From: Kordia aestuariivivens
GTDB lineage: Bacteria; Bacteroidota; Bacteroidia; Flavobacteriales; Flavobacteriaceae
Reading direction: 5' to 3'
Assembly: GCF_014397005.1 (NCBI RefSeq)
Contig: NZ_JACGWS010000020.1
Location: 17,100 to 81,099, forward strand
DNA length: 64,000 bases
A model generated the notes under the pieces. It was not told the DNA's origin and made no database searches. It saw nothing but the letters and a program-made list of their open reading frames with translations. Shown piece by piece: positions 44,809-53,925 of the stretch (the stretch's first letter is position 1; every line of letters begins with the position of its first letter). A program made the position numbers and the translations under genes.

Positions 44809-47256
44809 TTATGAGTTGATATTCTTTCTTTTTTTATTTCTCAATAATTGTTTCACATCATTGTAATCAATAAAGTACTGTAATCGCAATGAAAATGTAT
44901 GTTGTATAGGTTGTTCAAATAAAGTATTCAACGCTGAGAAATAAGCTTCTTCTGATGCATTATCAGAGTTAAACAATTGGTTGCGATACAAGGCTGTTAA
45001 GAAACTTCCAGGTGCAAACTGCCAAGAATAGCTCAAATCTAAATTCCACGTACTAAAATTAATATTTGGATTGTTCTCTAAATCGCCAACTTCATAGCCT
45101 GAAGTACGATCTAAACGCCCGTTTTCTAGTAACGTAAACAAATCGTTCTCGTAGGTTACGGTTGACCAATAATTACGAAAGGTTAAGCCTAATGAATGAA
45201 ACGGATTAAAGTTGTAATTCGCATTCAAACGGTTGACCAAAGTTTTACGATCGCGTTGTCCAAAAATAATGTCATCACCAATAGTGGACGTATATCCACG
45301 ATCTTTATTAGAAAAATCAGCATCTATTGAATAGCTAATAATAAATTTATCGCTTATTTGAACTCTTGGGCTAAACCCAAACCAAATAGAGTTAGAATCT
45401 CTTCCTTTTTCAAAAAACGTTGCGCCACCAATATTAGCATCAAAAGCAAAAGTGTTGTTATAGTTTGTGGAAACCCAAACGTTGCTATTAACTCGATCTT
45501 CAGAGATGAAAAAACGACCTTCTTGTCGCGGTTCAAAATAATCAAATCGCTTTCCGAAGTTGTAATTGATGTTTCCACCAAAATTATGTAGTGTTTTTGT
45601 TTGTGCATCAAAATTAACGCCACCATTTCCGCCAGTATACGTACTCGGATTTGCCAAACGCCTGTAATTAACGTAGGTTCCAATGAAATAGTTGTTTAAT
45701 TTTTCTGTGGGTTTAAAAGTTCTATACGAAGCATCAATTCCGAAGTTATTGAAGTTGTTTCGAAACTGTAAACCTAAGTCGTTAATGTTGTATTTGTTAT
45801 CTGCATAACTGTGATCAAAACTATAGCGGTAATTCCCATGTACTTTTCTAACCATGAAGAATGAACTAAATCCTGTTGTTGTGCCATCCAATTCATTCAC
45901 ATTACTCATTTTAACTTGGCCTCTAACATTATAGGTATTTCTTTTATTTGTGATATCTGCCAAAAGACCTGTAACATTTGCATCTCTAAAATCGCCTTCA
46001 CGCATAACATTCGTGTTGATTAAACTCACAGAAGAATTTCCATTAAACTGCTGATCTAACACAATAATATTATAATTCGTCAATGGTTCAACAACTTCGT
46101 CTCTAAAATCGCCAGTATCTGTATTACGAATAGAAGCATTTGTTTTTTCGGTAACGGCATTAAAAACACCAATTCCGAGTCCTTTTTTGGTACGACCAGA
46201 AACTTTTGCAGCGTTAATTACTTTTACCGTATTTGGAAATTGTGTAATTTCTTCATTAGCAGCAAGTTCAACACTTCCCGATGGACCACCTCCAACTCTA
46301 CGCGAAAAGAATAAATTTCCTTTATTAAACAAATCGACACCTTCGGTGAAAAACTGACGTTGCTCGGAAAATGTTTGTTCAAAAGGACCTAAATTCAGTT
46401 CTAAATTGTCAAATCCAGCTTGACTGAAATCAGGAATTAAGGTCATATCTAAGGTAAAATTTTCTGTAATTCCATACTTTACATCGAGTCCTAACTTAAA
46501 ATCACTTTCGCTTTGTCCGTCAAAAGAATTTGAAATTCCAGTAGTAAACGGATAAAAAGTCAAACGTGTTGGCGGCTCTATATTTTTAAGTCCTGTCAAT
46601 TCACCATGATACAAACCAATATTTCCTTTGGTTACATCAATAGGACTCCACGTGTATTGTGAACGAAATCGTCTAAACTGTCTATGAAATTGAAGTCCCC
46701 AAGTTTGTACTTCTCTATTTGAAAAACGAAGTGTTCTGTAGGGAATCTTCATTTCTAATGACCAACCATCGTCGTTAATTTGTACGGCACTGTCCCAAAC
46801 AGCATTCCAACCAAAATCTTCTCCAATACTGGGGTTTGCTATGGCATCTGCTTGTGTTCCTGAACTGAATACAAAAAACTGGGTGTCATTTTGCGCATCA
46901 TTATTTGGGTTTAAAACCAAAGCGAAAAAATCGGATTGTCCAAAATTATCTCTGCTAGTAAACTGACGCATAATCTTTTCAGGATCATCATATAGGTATG
47001 CAGAAACATAAATAGCTGTATCGTCATACGTCATTTTAACGACGGTTTTATTTGCTTCGGTGTCTGTAACACCTACATCGGGTCTAAATTGTGTAAATCC
47101 AGTTGCTTCTTGGGCTGTCTTCCAAACTTCGTCGTCTAAAATCCCATCAATTTTGGGTGCGTTGTCGGTTCGAGTAATTGCTAATTGTTTTTTGTTTTGC
47201 GCATTGGTGATGAAGCTCAATAGCAATACAAAGCATAGGGTTAGTGTAATTCGCAT
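44809..47256 (-). CDS. DUF5916 outer-membrane protein with CBM9-like N-terminus
   Basis: This 815-aa protein has a signal peptide (CFVLLLSFITNA). A carbohydrate-binding family 9-like sandwich follows (IDGILDDEVWKTAQEATGF, then WSLEMKIPYRTLRFS). A long DUF5916 region predicted as a beta-barrel comes next (many alternating aromatic strands, e.g. ENFTLDMTLIPDFSQAGFDN and SLRLQYFIDYNDV). It probably sits in the outer membrane. Its function is unproven; the CBM9-like domain suggests sugar or polymer binding. The gene is upstream of the LolD-type ATPase gene on the same strand, 49 bp apart. Confidence 0.9.
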   Translation of the reverse strand: MRITLTLCFVLLLSFITNAQNKKQLAITRTDNAPKIDGILDDEVWKTAQEATGFTQFRPDVGVTDTEANKTVVKMTYDDTAIYVSAYLYDDPEKIMRQFTSRDNFGQSDFFALVLNPNNDAQNDTQFFVFSSGTQADAIANPSIGEDFGWNAVWDSAVQINDDGWSLEMKIPYRTLRFSNREVQTWGLQFHRQFRRFRSQYTWSPIDVTKGNIGLYHGELTGLKNIEPPTRLTFYPFTTGISNSFDGQSESDFKLGLDVKYGITENFTLDMTLIPDFSQAGFDNLELNLGPFEQTFSEQRQFFTEGVDLFNKGNLFFSRRVGGGPSGSVELAANEEITQFPNTVKVINAAKVSGRTKKGLGIGVFNAVTEKTNASIRNTDTGDFRDEVVEPLTNYNIIVLDQQFNGNSSVSLINTNVMREGDFRDANVTGLLADITNKRNTYNVRGQVKMSNVNELDGTTTGFSSFFMVRKVHGNYRYSFDHSYADNKYNINDLGLQFRNNFNNFGIDASYRTFKPTEKLNNYFIGTYVNYRRLANPSTYTGGNGGVNFDAQTKTLHNFGGNINYNFGKRFDYFEPRQEGRFFISEDRVNSNVWVSTNYNNTFAFDANIGGATFFEKGRDSNSIWFGFSPRVQISDKFIISYSIDADFSNKDRGYTSTIGDDIIFGQRDRKTLVNRLNANYNFNPFHSLGLTFRNYWSTVTYENDLFTLLENGRLDRTSGYEVGDLENNPNINFSTWNLDLSYSWQFAPGSFLTALYRNQLFNSDNASEEAYFSALNTLFEQPIQHTFSLRLQYFIDYNDVKQLLRNKKRKNINS

Positions 47257-47467
47257 TTGTGGTTTTTTGATGATGATTACTTAAATAGATTCCAAAAAAA
47301 TGAATCTGTTACAGTAATAGAAACAAAACTAGGATGCTTGGGCATGTTTTTATCCTAAAAAAAAGTTAAATATTACTTAAACTTTTTAACAAACGTCATT
47401 GTTTCAACCTATTCTGCATGTACTTTTTTTAAGTATCTTTAACAGCGAAGAAAAAGAAATATAAAAA

Positions 47468-48064
47468 ATGCCATACAGACAACTAGAAGAATACAATATT
47501 GAAGTAACCAATGAAGTAAAAGATCGCTACAAGGCTATTATTGAAGAACTTGGAGAAGATACGGAACGTGAAGGTTTGAAAAAGACACCAGAACGTGCCG
47601 CAAAAGCGATGCAGTTTTTGACACAAGGATATGATATGGATCCTGCCGAAATTTTGAAAGGAGCCATGTTTGCCGAAGATTACAACGAAATGGTCATTGT
47701 AAAAGATATTGAATTGTATTCACTCTGCGAACACCATATTTTGCCATTCTTTGGAAAAGCACACATTGCGTACATTCCGGATGGGCATATTGTAGGATTG
47801 AGCAAAATACCACGTATTGTGGATATTTTTGCAAGAAGATTGCAAGTGCAAGAACGCTTAACGCATGATATTTTAGAATGTATCAATAAGACATTAAAAC
47901 CCAAAGGTGTTGCTGTTGTGATTGAAGCGTCTCACATGTGTATGATGATGCGCGGCGTACAAAAACAAAACTCTGTCACTACAACGTCAGGATTTAGAGG
48001 TGCTTTTGAAAATATTGAAACCCGAACGGAATTTTTAAAACTAATCAGTTCTAAACTATCTTAA
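47468..48064 (+). CDS. folE: GTP cyclohydrolase I
   Basis: This 198-aa enzyme converts GTP to 7,8-dihydroneopterin triphosphate, the first step of tetrahydrofolate and pterin biosynthesis. The zinc site is visible ([20 protein letters not shown] and the later Cys in SHMCMMMRG), along with [21 protein letters not shown] and [14 protein letters not shown]. Length is usual. A TATCTTTA stretch ~35 bp upstream resembles a -7 box. It is followed by a DUF885 gene. Confidence 0.96.
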   Translation: MPYRQLEEYNIEVTNEVKDRYKAIIEELGEDTEREGLKKTPERAAKAMQFLTQGYDMDPAEILKGAMFAEDYNEMVIVKDIELYSLCEHHILPFFGKAHIAYIPDGHIVGLSKIPRIVDIFARRLQVQERLTHDILECINKTLKPKGVAVVIEASHMCMMMRGVQKQNSVTTTSGFRGAFENIETRTEFLKLISSKLS

Positions 48065-48071
48065 AATAACG

Positions 48072-49403
48072 ATTATTAAACTAAAACGATTCAAATACAT
48101 TTTCACCTTTTTTGCGCTTTTCTTTGTAAGCGTTCCCGCGATTGGACAAAACGTTACAACCACGTGGAATGAATTAACTACCACTTTTATAAAAGACTTT
48201 AAACGCTTGCATATTGCGGATTTACAGATCTATTATGTAGATAATTTAGAGTTGATTCAAAGTGAACGAAATGTTGCTAAGCAAGAAAATATGTTTCGCA
48301 CGTACAAAAAAATGCTAACTGCGTTTGATCGTTCGCGTTTAAGCAAAACACAACAACTCGATTACGAATTGATTTTATACGAGATCAATTTGCACATAGA
48401 GCGCATTGCACTTGAAAAAAAGTGGTTGCTCATCAAACCCAAAAGAATTTCCACAGAAGGTTTACAAAACGTTCCAATGGGAAAAGAATGGTATGCGTAT
48501 TTCTTGAAAAAGTGGGTAGATGCTGAGGTTACACCTGACGGATTGTTTCAATTTGGATTGTCTGAGATACATCGTGCTAAAACTGCTATGAAAGCAATTG
48601 AAAAGGCTTCAGGTTTAGACAGTTTGGAGTTTCAAAATTATATCAATAGACCGATCTTTTTTCACACGAATGTAGAAGCAATTCAAAATAACTTTGAAAC
48701 TTTTAAAAAGGAATTATTACCAAAGTTACTAGGTGCATTTCCAAAAGTAGCCGAACTTCCAGAGGTGTATATTGAACGTGGAAAAAATAAAGCGTATGCG
48801 CAAGTTCCTGCGTATTATGCCGAACTGCGAAATACATTCTACTACAATTATTTTGATACACCTTTTAATAAAAGGCAAGTGGCGTGGATTTATTTGCACG
48901 AAGCAATTCCGGGACATCATTATCAAATTAAATTTGAAGAACAATTAGAGAAATCTGAGATTAAGCAATTGTTTTCATACAACGGTTATCGTGAAGGTTG
49001 GGCTGCGTACGTAGAAGAACTCGGAAACGAATTCGGAGCGTATACCACCCAATTTGACGAACTCGGAAAGTGGGAATGGGACATTATTCGCTCGGTCAGA
49101 GTTTCGATGGATGTTGGATTAAATTACTACGATTGGAGCGATGCAAAAGCATTGCAATTTTGGCAAAAACATATTCAAGGACAAGATGAAATCGCGCAAC
49201 GCGAAATCGCCCGCATGAAACGTTGGCCAGCACAAGTAATTACCTATAAATACGGCGCGAATAAAATTCTACAATGGAAAGCGCACAAAGCAGCAAGTTT
49301 ACCACAAGGAAAAGAATTTCCGTGGTTGTGGTTTCATACTAAAATTCTAGAAAATGGCGCATTGCCTTTTAGTGTGATTGATACGATGATTTTTGGGAAT
49401 TAG
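48072..49403 (+). CDS. DUF885 metallopeptidase-like protein with non-canonical start
   Basis: This 443-aa exported protein belongs to DUF885 (HEAIPGHHYQ zinc-type motif and EGWAAYVEELGNEFGAY). The first ATG/GTG/TTG in frame is the TTG at 48207, which would begin mid-domain. The frame upstream, however, encodes a good signal peptide (IKLKRFKYIFTFFALFFVSVPAIGQ) and NVTTTWNEL, beginning just after folE. Between the last in-frame stop inside folE and 48207 there is no ATG, GTG or TTG. The start must therefore be ATT (48072/48075), ATA or ACG, or the ATG has been lost. I give 48072 as the most plausible. DUF885 members are often longer (~550-600 aa). Confidence 0.75.
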   Translation: MIKLKRFKYIFTFFALFFVSVPAIGQNVTTTWNELTTTFIKDFKRLHIADLQIYYVDNLELIQSERNVAKQENMFRTYKKMLTAFDRSRLSKTQQLDYELILYEINLHIERIALEKKWLLIKPKRISTEGLQNVPMGKEWYAYFLKKWVDAEVTPDGLFQFGLSEIHRAKTAMKAIEKASGLDSLEFQNYINRPIFFHTNVEAIQNNFETFKKELLPKLLGAFPKVAELPEVYIERGKNKAYAQVPAYYAELRNTFYYNYFDTPFNKRQVAWIYLHEAIPGHHYQIKFEEQLEKSEIKQLFSYNGYREGWAAYVEELGNEFGAYTTQFDELGKWEWDIIRSVRVSMDVGLNYYDWSDAKALQFWQKHIQGQDEIAQREIARMKRWPAQVITYKYGANKILQWKAHKAASLPQGKEFPWLWFHTKILENGALPFSVIDTMIFGN

Positions 49404-49452
49404 ACTCGTTCCCGCGTAGACGGGAATCTCTTGGATCGCTTCGCTGTTGGAC
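49404..49452. repeat. Dispersed repeat family A, copy 2
   Basis: It closely matches 22835-22884, including the TTCCCG...CGGGAA hairpin and the GCTGTTGGAC end. As in copy 1, the shared sequence begins with AATTAG, so the stop codon of the DUF885 gene lies inside the repeat. Confidence 0.8.
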
Positions 49453-49494
49453 TTGTTAGATTATTAGACAATTAGATTTTTTCGTAATGTGTTA

Positions 49495-49514
49495 CATTGA
49501 GCAGAGTCGAAATG
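49495..49514. repeat. Dispersed repeat family B, copy
   Basis: CATTGAGCAGAGTCGAAATG is nearly identical to 25859-25878. Confidence 0.6.
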
Positions 49515-49581
49515 AAATGAAGAAAGAATTTATTGAGAAGTTGCCACGAATGCACGAATTATTTTCTGTTATTACTACGTT

Positions 49582-49890
49582 TTATTCATTAACATCTCTT
49601 TTATTTCCACATGCTGGACATAATTTTGCTTTTGGTGTTCTGTATGGTTTTCCACAATTTTCACAATCTGGTCCAATCTGTTGAAGCGAGTGATGCATTA
49701 TTGCATTCGGTTCAGTTTCTCCAAACCCTGTCAAACCATTATAATAATCTAACAATTCTTTAAACCTCTCTTGTCTGTTAGCTTTTGCTACTTTAAAACC
49801 ATTAGAATATAATTTAGAAGCTATTTCGAACTCTTCTTTATTCAGCATTGGAACATCTATTTTACATCTCCAACAATATTTTATTTCCAT
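49582..49890 (-). CDS. Small zinc-ribbon protein of unknown function
   Basis: This 102-aa protein has one CxxC pair at the N-terminus (YCWRCKID) and two at the C-terminus (CENCGKPYRTPKAKLCPACG), together a likely zinc-binding architecture. The middle is helical and charged. It has no membrane segment. It looks like a complete small regulatory or nucleic-acid-binding protein, but no family is recognised. A family-B repeat lies just beyond its 3' end. Confidence 0.72.
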   Translation of the reverse strand: MEIKYCWRCKIDVPMLNKEEFEIASKLYSNGFKVAKANRQERFKELLDYYNGLTGFGETEPNAIMHHSLQQIGPDCENCGKPYRTPKAKLCPACGNKRDVNE

Positions 49891-50441
49891 ATTATTCTAT
49901 TCAATTTTTTAGAAATTCTGAGGTCTTTCTGTTCCAACCACATTTTATGTAATAACGTTACTTCGAGTGGTTTTTTGCCACGAATGTACGAATTATTTTG
50001 AGTTTGTTTGTTGGCACGCGTTAGACTTGTATTGAGTTTGTTGAAAAAAATCGCGCTAGCAGTAGGGGTAATATAAAACACAAATAAGTTAATACACTTG
50101 TTTTTAGCGGTTTCTAAATAGGTCAACTTTGCAACATATTAACTTAATGTTAGAGTTATGAAAAAAAATCATATAGTACTCGTCTTTACAAGTCCTCTAT
50201 TATTAGTTTTATTACTAATGACAAGTCCTTTCTATATTATACACACATTGGTAGGTTCAGCTAGATCTAAAATGAATATAACGTAATCCCCTTTTATAAA
50301 TCATTTTGCGTGATTAGAAAATCTCCGAAGGAACTTTTCAACTAAATACCTGCGATACAACAAATCTAAGATTTGCCACTCTAAGTGACGAAAATTCAGC
50401 AAAGCCCTTTTCGTTCCTTAATATTTAGTACGTTTGTATTT
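49891..50441. other. Intergenic region before the BNR gene
   Basis: The gap holds a possible 42-aa membrane ORF at 50158-50286 and several short AT-rich stretches. The minus-strand ORF at 49881-50126 lacks any feature and is not supported. No terminator was found. Confidence 0.5.
50158..50286 (+). CDS. Possible 42-aa single-membrane-span peptide
   Basis: ATG to TAA encodes MKKNH followed by a hydrophobic span (LLLVLLLMTSPFYIIHTLV) and a short basic tail. The composition fits a small membrane protein, and the ATG is preceded by AT-rich leader with CAACTTTG ~30 bp upstream, a partial -7 box. Nothing else supports translation. Confidence 0.35.
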   Translation: MKKNHIVLVFTSPLLLVLLLMTSPFYIIHTLVGSARSKMNIT

Positions 50442-52523
50442 ATGAAATTTCCCCAGAACATATTTTTATGCTTTGTATTGAGTTGCGTGATGAGCGTTGC
50501 GCAAAACAAAGCGACACACACGTTTACGAAATCAAAAGCGGTTGCTTCCGAGAACTTTCAAGCGATGACGTTTAATGGTATTTGGAGTTGGTTTTCCGAT
50601 CCAAGAGCTGTCTATTTTGAAGGAAAACACAAACGTACATACGTTGGTTGGATAGATAATTACGGCGATGTTCATATTGGGTTTTACGATCATGAAACTA
50701 AGGAAATTCAATCTCAAGTTATTTATGACAATTTAGAAATAGACGATCACGATAATCCAAGCATTCTTTTTGATGATGAAGGACATTTGATGGTCTTTTT
50801 TAATACGCATACACAAGACGAACGTCCATTGTATATGCGAACTTCACAACAACCCGAAGACATTTCACAATGGAATCCGATCAAAGAATTGAATTTGAAT
50901 CCTGGTGTAACACATGACAATGGATCAGTTCAGAGTCATACGTATACAAATCCTGTTCGACTTTCTAAGGAAGACGGAAAACTGTATATTTTTTGGCGCG
51001 GCATCAACATGAAACCTTCGTATTCGGTTTCTTCTGATCATGGCGAAACATGGTCAAAAGGAGAAATATTCTTTCAGCCAAAAGAACTTCAGAATATAAA
51101 AGTACCGTATACAAAAATATACTCTGACGGGATTTCTAAAATACATTTTGTGCTTACAGATGGTCATCCAGCGCAAGAAACCAAGATTGGATTGTATTAT
51201 ATGTATTATGAAAATGGAAGTTTTTATAAAGCGAATGGCACAAAAATAAAACCGATTGATCAATTGCCAGTTTTACAGTCGGAAATGGATGTAATTTATG
51301 AATCAGACACGATAAAATCCTGGAATTGGGACATTGCACAGGATAGAAACGGAAACCCGATTGTAACCTACGCAAAGTTTCCAAATGATGAAACACATGT
51401 GTATTCGTATGCTACATTTAACAACAATGAATGGAAAAGTTACGATTTGGTTGATGCTGGCGGATGGTTTCCAGAAACACGAAAAGGCACTTTAGAAGCT
51501 GCTCCGCATTATTCGGGTGGTATTGTCATTGATCATGAAAATCCAAATATTGTATATCTTTCGGTAAAACGTAAAGGTATTTTTGAAATTGAAGCTTGGA
51601 CAACGCAGAATCATGGAAAATCATGGAAAGCGAAGAAAATAACGCAGAATTCAACTAAAAATAATGTGCGACCATTTGCAGTAAGAGGCGCGAAAAAAGG
51701 AAATCCATTGCAAGTGGTTTGGTTGCAGAATACAAAATATATCTATTATGCACTGAATACGCGTGAAAAAACAGCTCCGATCAGTTTTAGAGATCGCTAT
51801 CACACTTCCGTGAAGATGGATTTGTTGAAACCAGTTTTGAAAGCGGATTTGACAAAAGAAAATATAATCAATGTATTGCGTCAAGTTGTGGAACACCAAT
51901 TGGAAAATCCGCAGCATGATGTAGCACAAACAGATTGGCAGTATGGAGTTGGATTTGCAGGCGTTGAAGCTTTTTATGATATTACAAAAGAAGCACGTTA
52001 TCAAAATGAATTGTTAAATATAAAACAGTACCAAACGGAAGAAGATGAAGACGAAGATAGCGTCGTATTTTCAAATATGATTTGGTCGTATTCGGCACAA
52101 AATAACCGAAATTATCTTCAAAAAATAGAAGCATTTAGTGTAAGCGATTTTAAGTATAGTGATATTGGATTGGATTGTGCTACAATGATTCGCACGATCT
52201 TAAATTTTGAAGAGAATATGCTGGAAATTGAAGCGTTTAAAGAAAAATTCAAATTAAACATCAAATGGGCTATTATTGAATTAGAAAATTATGATACTTC
52301 CAAAGTATCACTCCAAGATAAAGCCTTTTTAATTTATGCACTGGCACAAGGAATTCGGGAAGATTTAGCGGATATAAAACATAAAGATTTAATCATACAA
52401 TCATGGAAAAGATTACAAGCTGAGTTGCTTGAAAAAAATACAATTTCTAAGTTAGATACAGCTACTAGTGGTGCTATTTTGATTGCTGGGAAAGAAATTC
52501 TTCAAATGATAAATGTTGAATGA
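50442..52523 (+). CDS. BNR-repeat (PF15892-type) protein with GH105-like helical C-terminus
   Basis: This 693-aa exported protein has a signal peptide (MKFPQNIFLCFVLSCVMSVAQ). Residues ~30-450 match BNR_4-type beta-propellers (GIWSWFSDPRAVYFEGKHKRTYVGWID, HDNPSILFDDEGHLMVFF, SSDHGETWSKGEIFF). The last ~220 residues are helical, and DWQYGVGFAGVEAFYDITKEARY resembles the start of GH88/GH105 unsaturated uronyl hydrolases. That catalytic region looks truncated. Such propellers occur in polysaccharide lyases and sialidase-like enzymes, so a role with algal polysaccharide is plausible but inferred. I chose the ATG at 50442 because it starts the signal peptide. Confidence 0.83.
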   Translation: MKFPQNIFLCFVLSCVMSVAQNKATHTFTKSKAVASENFQAMTFNGIWSWFSDPRAVYFEGKHKRTYVGWIDNYGDVHIGFYDHETKEIQSQVIYDNLEIDDHDNPSILFDDEGHLMVFFNTHTQDERPLYMRTSQQPEDISQWNPIKELNLNPGVTHDNGSVQSHTYTNPVRLSKEDGKLYIFWRGINMKPSYSVSSDHGETWSKGEIFFQPKELQNIKVPYTKIYSDGISKIHFVLTDGHPAQETKIGLYYMYYENGSFYKANGTKIKPIDQLPVLQSEMDVIYESDTIKSWNWDIAQDRNGNPIVTYAKFPNDETHVYSYATFNNNEWKSYDLVDAGGWFPETRKGTLEAAPHYSGGIVIDHENPNIVYLSVKRKGIFEIEAWTTQNHGKSWKAKKITQNSTKNNVRPFAVRGAKKGNPLQVVWLQNTKYIYYALNTREKTAPISFRDRYHTSVKMDLLKPVLKADLTKENIINVLRQVVEHQLENPQHDVAQTDWQYGVGFAGVEAFYDITKEARYQNELLNIKQYQTEEDEDEDSVVFSNMIWSYSAQNNRNYLQKIEAFSVSDFKYSDIGLDCATMIRTILNFEENMLEIEAFKEKFKLNIKWAIIELENYDTSKVSLQDKAFLIYALAQGIREDLADIKHKDLIIQSWKRLQAELLEKNTISKLDTATSGAILIAGKEILQMINVE

Positions 52524-52606
52524 TAAATTTTAAATGTAACATTTTTTAGTTAAGACTTCTTGGCATTTTTATTGCTTTACGTAAGTTAGCATATTTATAA
52601 TACTAC

Positions 52607-52915
52607 ATGACAACACATAAAAAAGACCATAAATATCTAAAATTATTTCTAGGCGTTATTTTTGACTTAATTGGATACGCTTCCTATTTAATTCCTGGAT
52701 TTGCTGAAACAAGCGATATTATTTGGGCGCCACTTGCTGCTTGGTTAATGACCAAAATGTACAAAGGAACTTCTGGAAAAGTTGGAGCCGCAATTGCCTT
52801 TATTGAGGAAATACTACCGTTTACAGACATTGTACCGACATTTACACTGATGTGGATGTATACCTTTGTGATCAATCCTAAAAAAGAAGATTCTACAACG
52901 ATTGATGTTTCGTAA
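52607..52915 (+). CDS. Small membrane protein, conserved in Bacteroidota
   Basis: This 102-aa protein has about three hydrophobic segments (LFLGVIFDLIGYASYLIPG, IIWAPLAAWLMTKMY, IVPTFTLMWMYTFVI), with FIEEILPFTDIVPT between the last two. I recall short proteins with this layout in flavobacteria. It is soluble-domain free, so probably an inner-membrane component, with no function known. Confidence 0.75.
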   Translation: MTTHKKDHKYLKLFLGVIFDLIGYASYLIPGFAETSDIIWAPLAAWLMTKMYKGTSGKVGAAIAFIEEILPFTDIVPTFTLMWMYTFVINPKKEDSTTIDVS

Positions 52916-53020
52916 CATGCAATTTTTTAAAGGAAAACCGTATACTTTGTATTGTTTAGCTAGCTATATATTTAGTTGATAATTAATATCTTATGTCATA
53001 TTAATTTAAAAAATAAAATT

Positions 53021-53227
53021 ATGTTAAAGAACATTTTAAATGTAACAGGAGCCGAAGTACTTACAAAGAAAAGTCAAAAAACTATTAGTGGAGGCAATGG
53101 TAGTATTGGAGAAGGTTTTGGCGGACCATGTAGAGATAGTCATGATTGTACAGCGACGAATACAATTCCATCTATTTGTTGTTCAGGAATTTGTATTTAT
53201 ACTACGAATTGGCGAGACGTTTGTTAA
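53021..53227 (+). CDS. GG-leader peptide with knottin-like cysteine core
   Basis: ATG at 53021 gives 68 aa. The leader (MLKNILNVTGAEVLTKKSQKTISGG) ends in a double-Gly motif at residues 24-25, typical of peptides processed by peptidase-containing ABC transporters in Bacteroidota. The mature part has six Cys: C37-x5-C43-x9-C53-C54-x3-C58-x9-C68, the classic inhibitor-cystine-knot spacing. A longer frame starts at 52976 but the leader begins at 53021. No modification or export gene is nearby. It could be a disulfide-rich bacteriocin or toxin-like peptide; activity is inference. Confidence 0.78.
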   Translation: MLKNILNVTGAEVLTKKSQKTISGGNGSIGEGFGGPCRDSHDCTATNTIPSICCSGICIYTTNWRDVC

Positions 53228-53263
53228 AATAATACGAAGTTGAATCATATTTAAGAGAGTGTA

Positions 53264-53335
53264 ACTTCGAGTGTAGTTAAGGTGTAAATAAACATGCTTT
53301 ATTTCAAAAATTTCTCGACTGCGCTCGAATGACAT
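53264..53335. repeat. Palindromic element, family B relative
   Basis: Left AACTTCGAGTG and right TTTCTCGACTGCGCTCGAATGACAT form an inverted arrangement. The right part is the reverse of TGTCATTCGAGCGCAGTCGAGAAA, as at 43953. Confidence 0.6.
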
Positions 53336-53358
53336 TCGGAAATATTCCAACGTAACTA

Positions 53359-53886
53359 TTACTTAATAATATGCATGCGTTTGAGCATTTTCTTTTCAAA
53401 TTCCCAGAAAAATTTGAATTGTCCTAAGAGCGCTCCAAAAATGATCAATAATATTTGATAGAGCGGTAAAATGATGATGATTCTAATGAACCAATACAAC
53501 AAACTACCAAAAAATCCTTCTGGAAATAGTGTAGGCGTGAAGCCAACGAGTTCCAATAATGGACGTGCAATTCGCACTGAGCTTGTTCCCGTAAGGGCAA
53601 AAACAATAAAAATACTAATGATTTCCCAACGATAGTTTGTCACCCATTTTCCTTCTAGTTTTTTGAAACACCACAAAAAGAAGCGAAGCATGATAAAAAA
53701 GAATACTCCTATACCAACGGCAAGGAGTATGTAATATAAAAGGTTGTTGTCTGAATTGTTTATGAAGGCACTTATAACTTTGTTAGCAAGTATGTAGGCA
53801 GTATATAGTAGTCCTACAATTCCTAATAAAGGAAAGATGAGTTGCCAGTTGTTTTTAATTTCCCAACGTTCTTTGAATGCGTTCAT
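53359..53886 (-). CDS. DUF6787-like membrane protein
   Basis: This 175-aa protein begins MNAFKERWEIKNNWQLIFPLLGIVGLLY. It has about four membrane helices and ends with the conserved-looking GALLGQFKFFWEFEKKMLKRMHI. I recall this pattern as DUF6787 of Bacteroidota. I chose the ATG at 53886 over a start 7 codons upstream. It is 39 bp downstream of the DUF6146 gene, probably co-transcribed. Confidence 0.83.
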   Translation of the reverse strand: MNAFKERWEIKNNWQLIFPLLGIVGLLYTAYILANKVISAFINNSDNNLLYYILLAVGIGVFFFIMLRFFLWCFKKLEGKWVTNYRWEIISIFIVFALTGTSSVRIARPLLELVGFTPTLFPEGFFGSLLYWFIRIIIILPLYQILLIIFGALLGQFKFFWEFEKKMLKRMHIIK

Positions 53887-53925
53887 GTGTAAAATTTGCG
53901 AATGCAAAGATACACAACTTCTGCA

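Noticed and set aside
49881..50126. 81-aa minus-strand ORF near the zinc-ribbon gene
   Set aside because: No signal peptide, motif or conserved-looking pattern; it overlaps the start of the zinc-ribbon gene.
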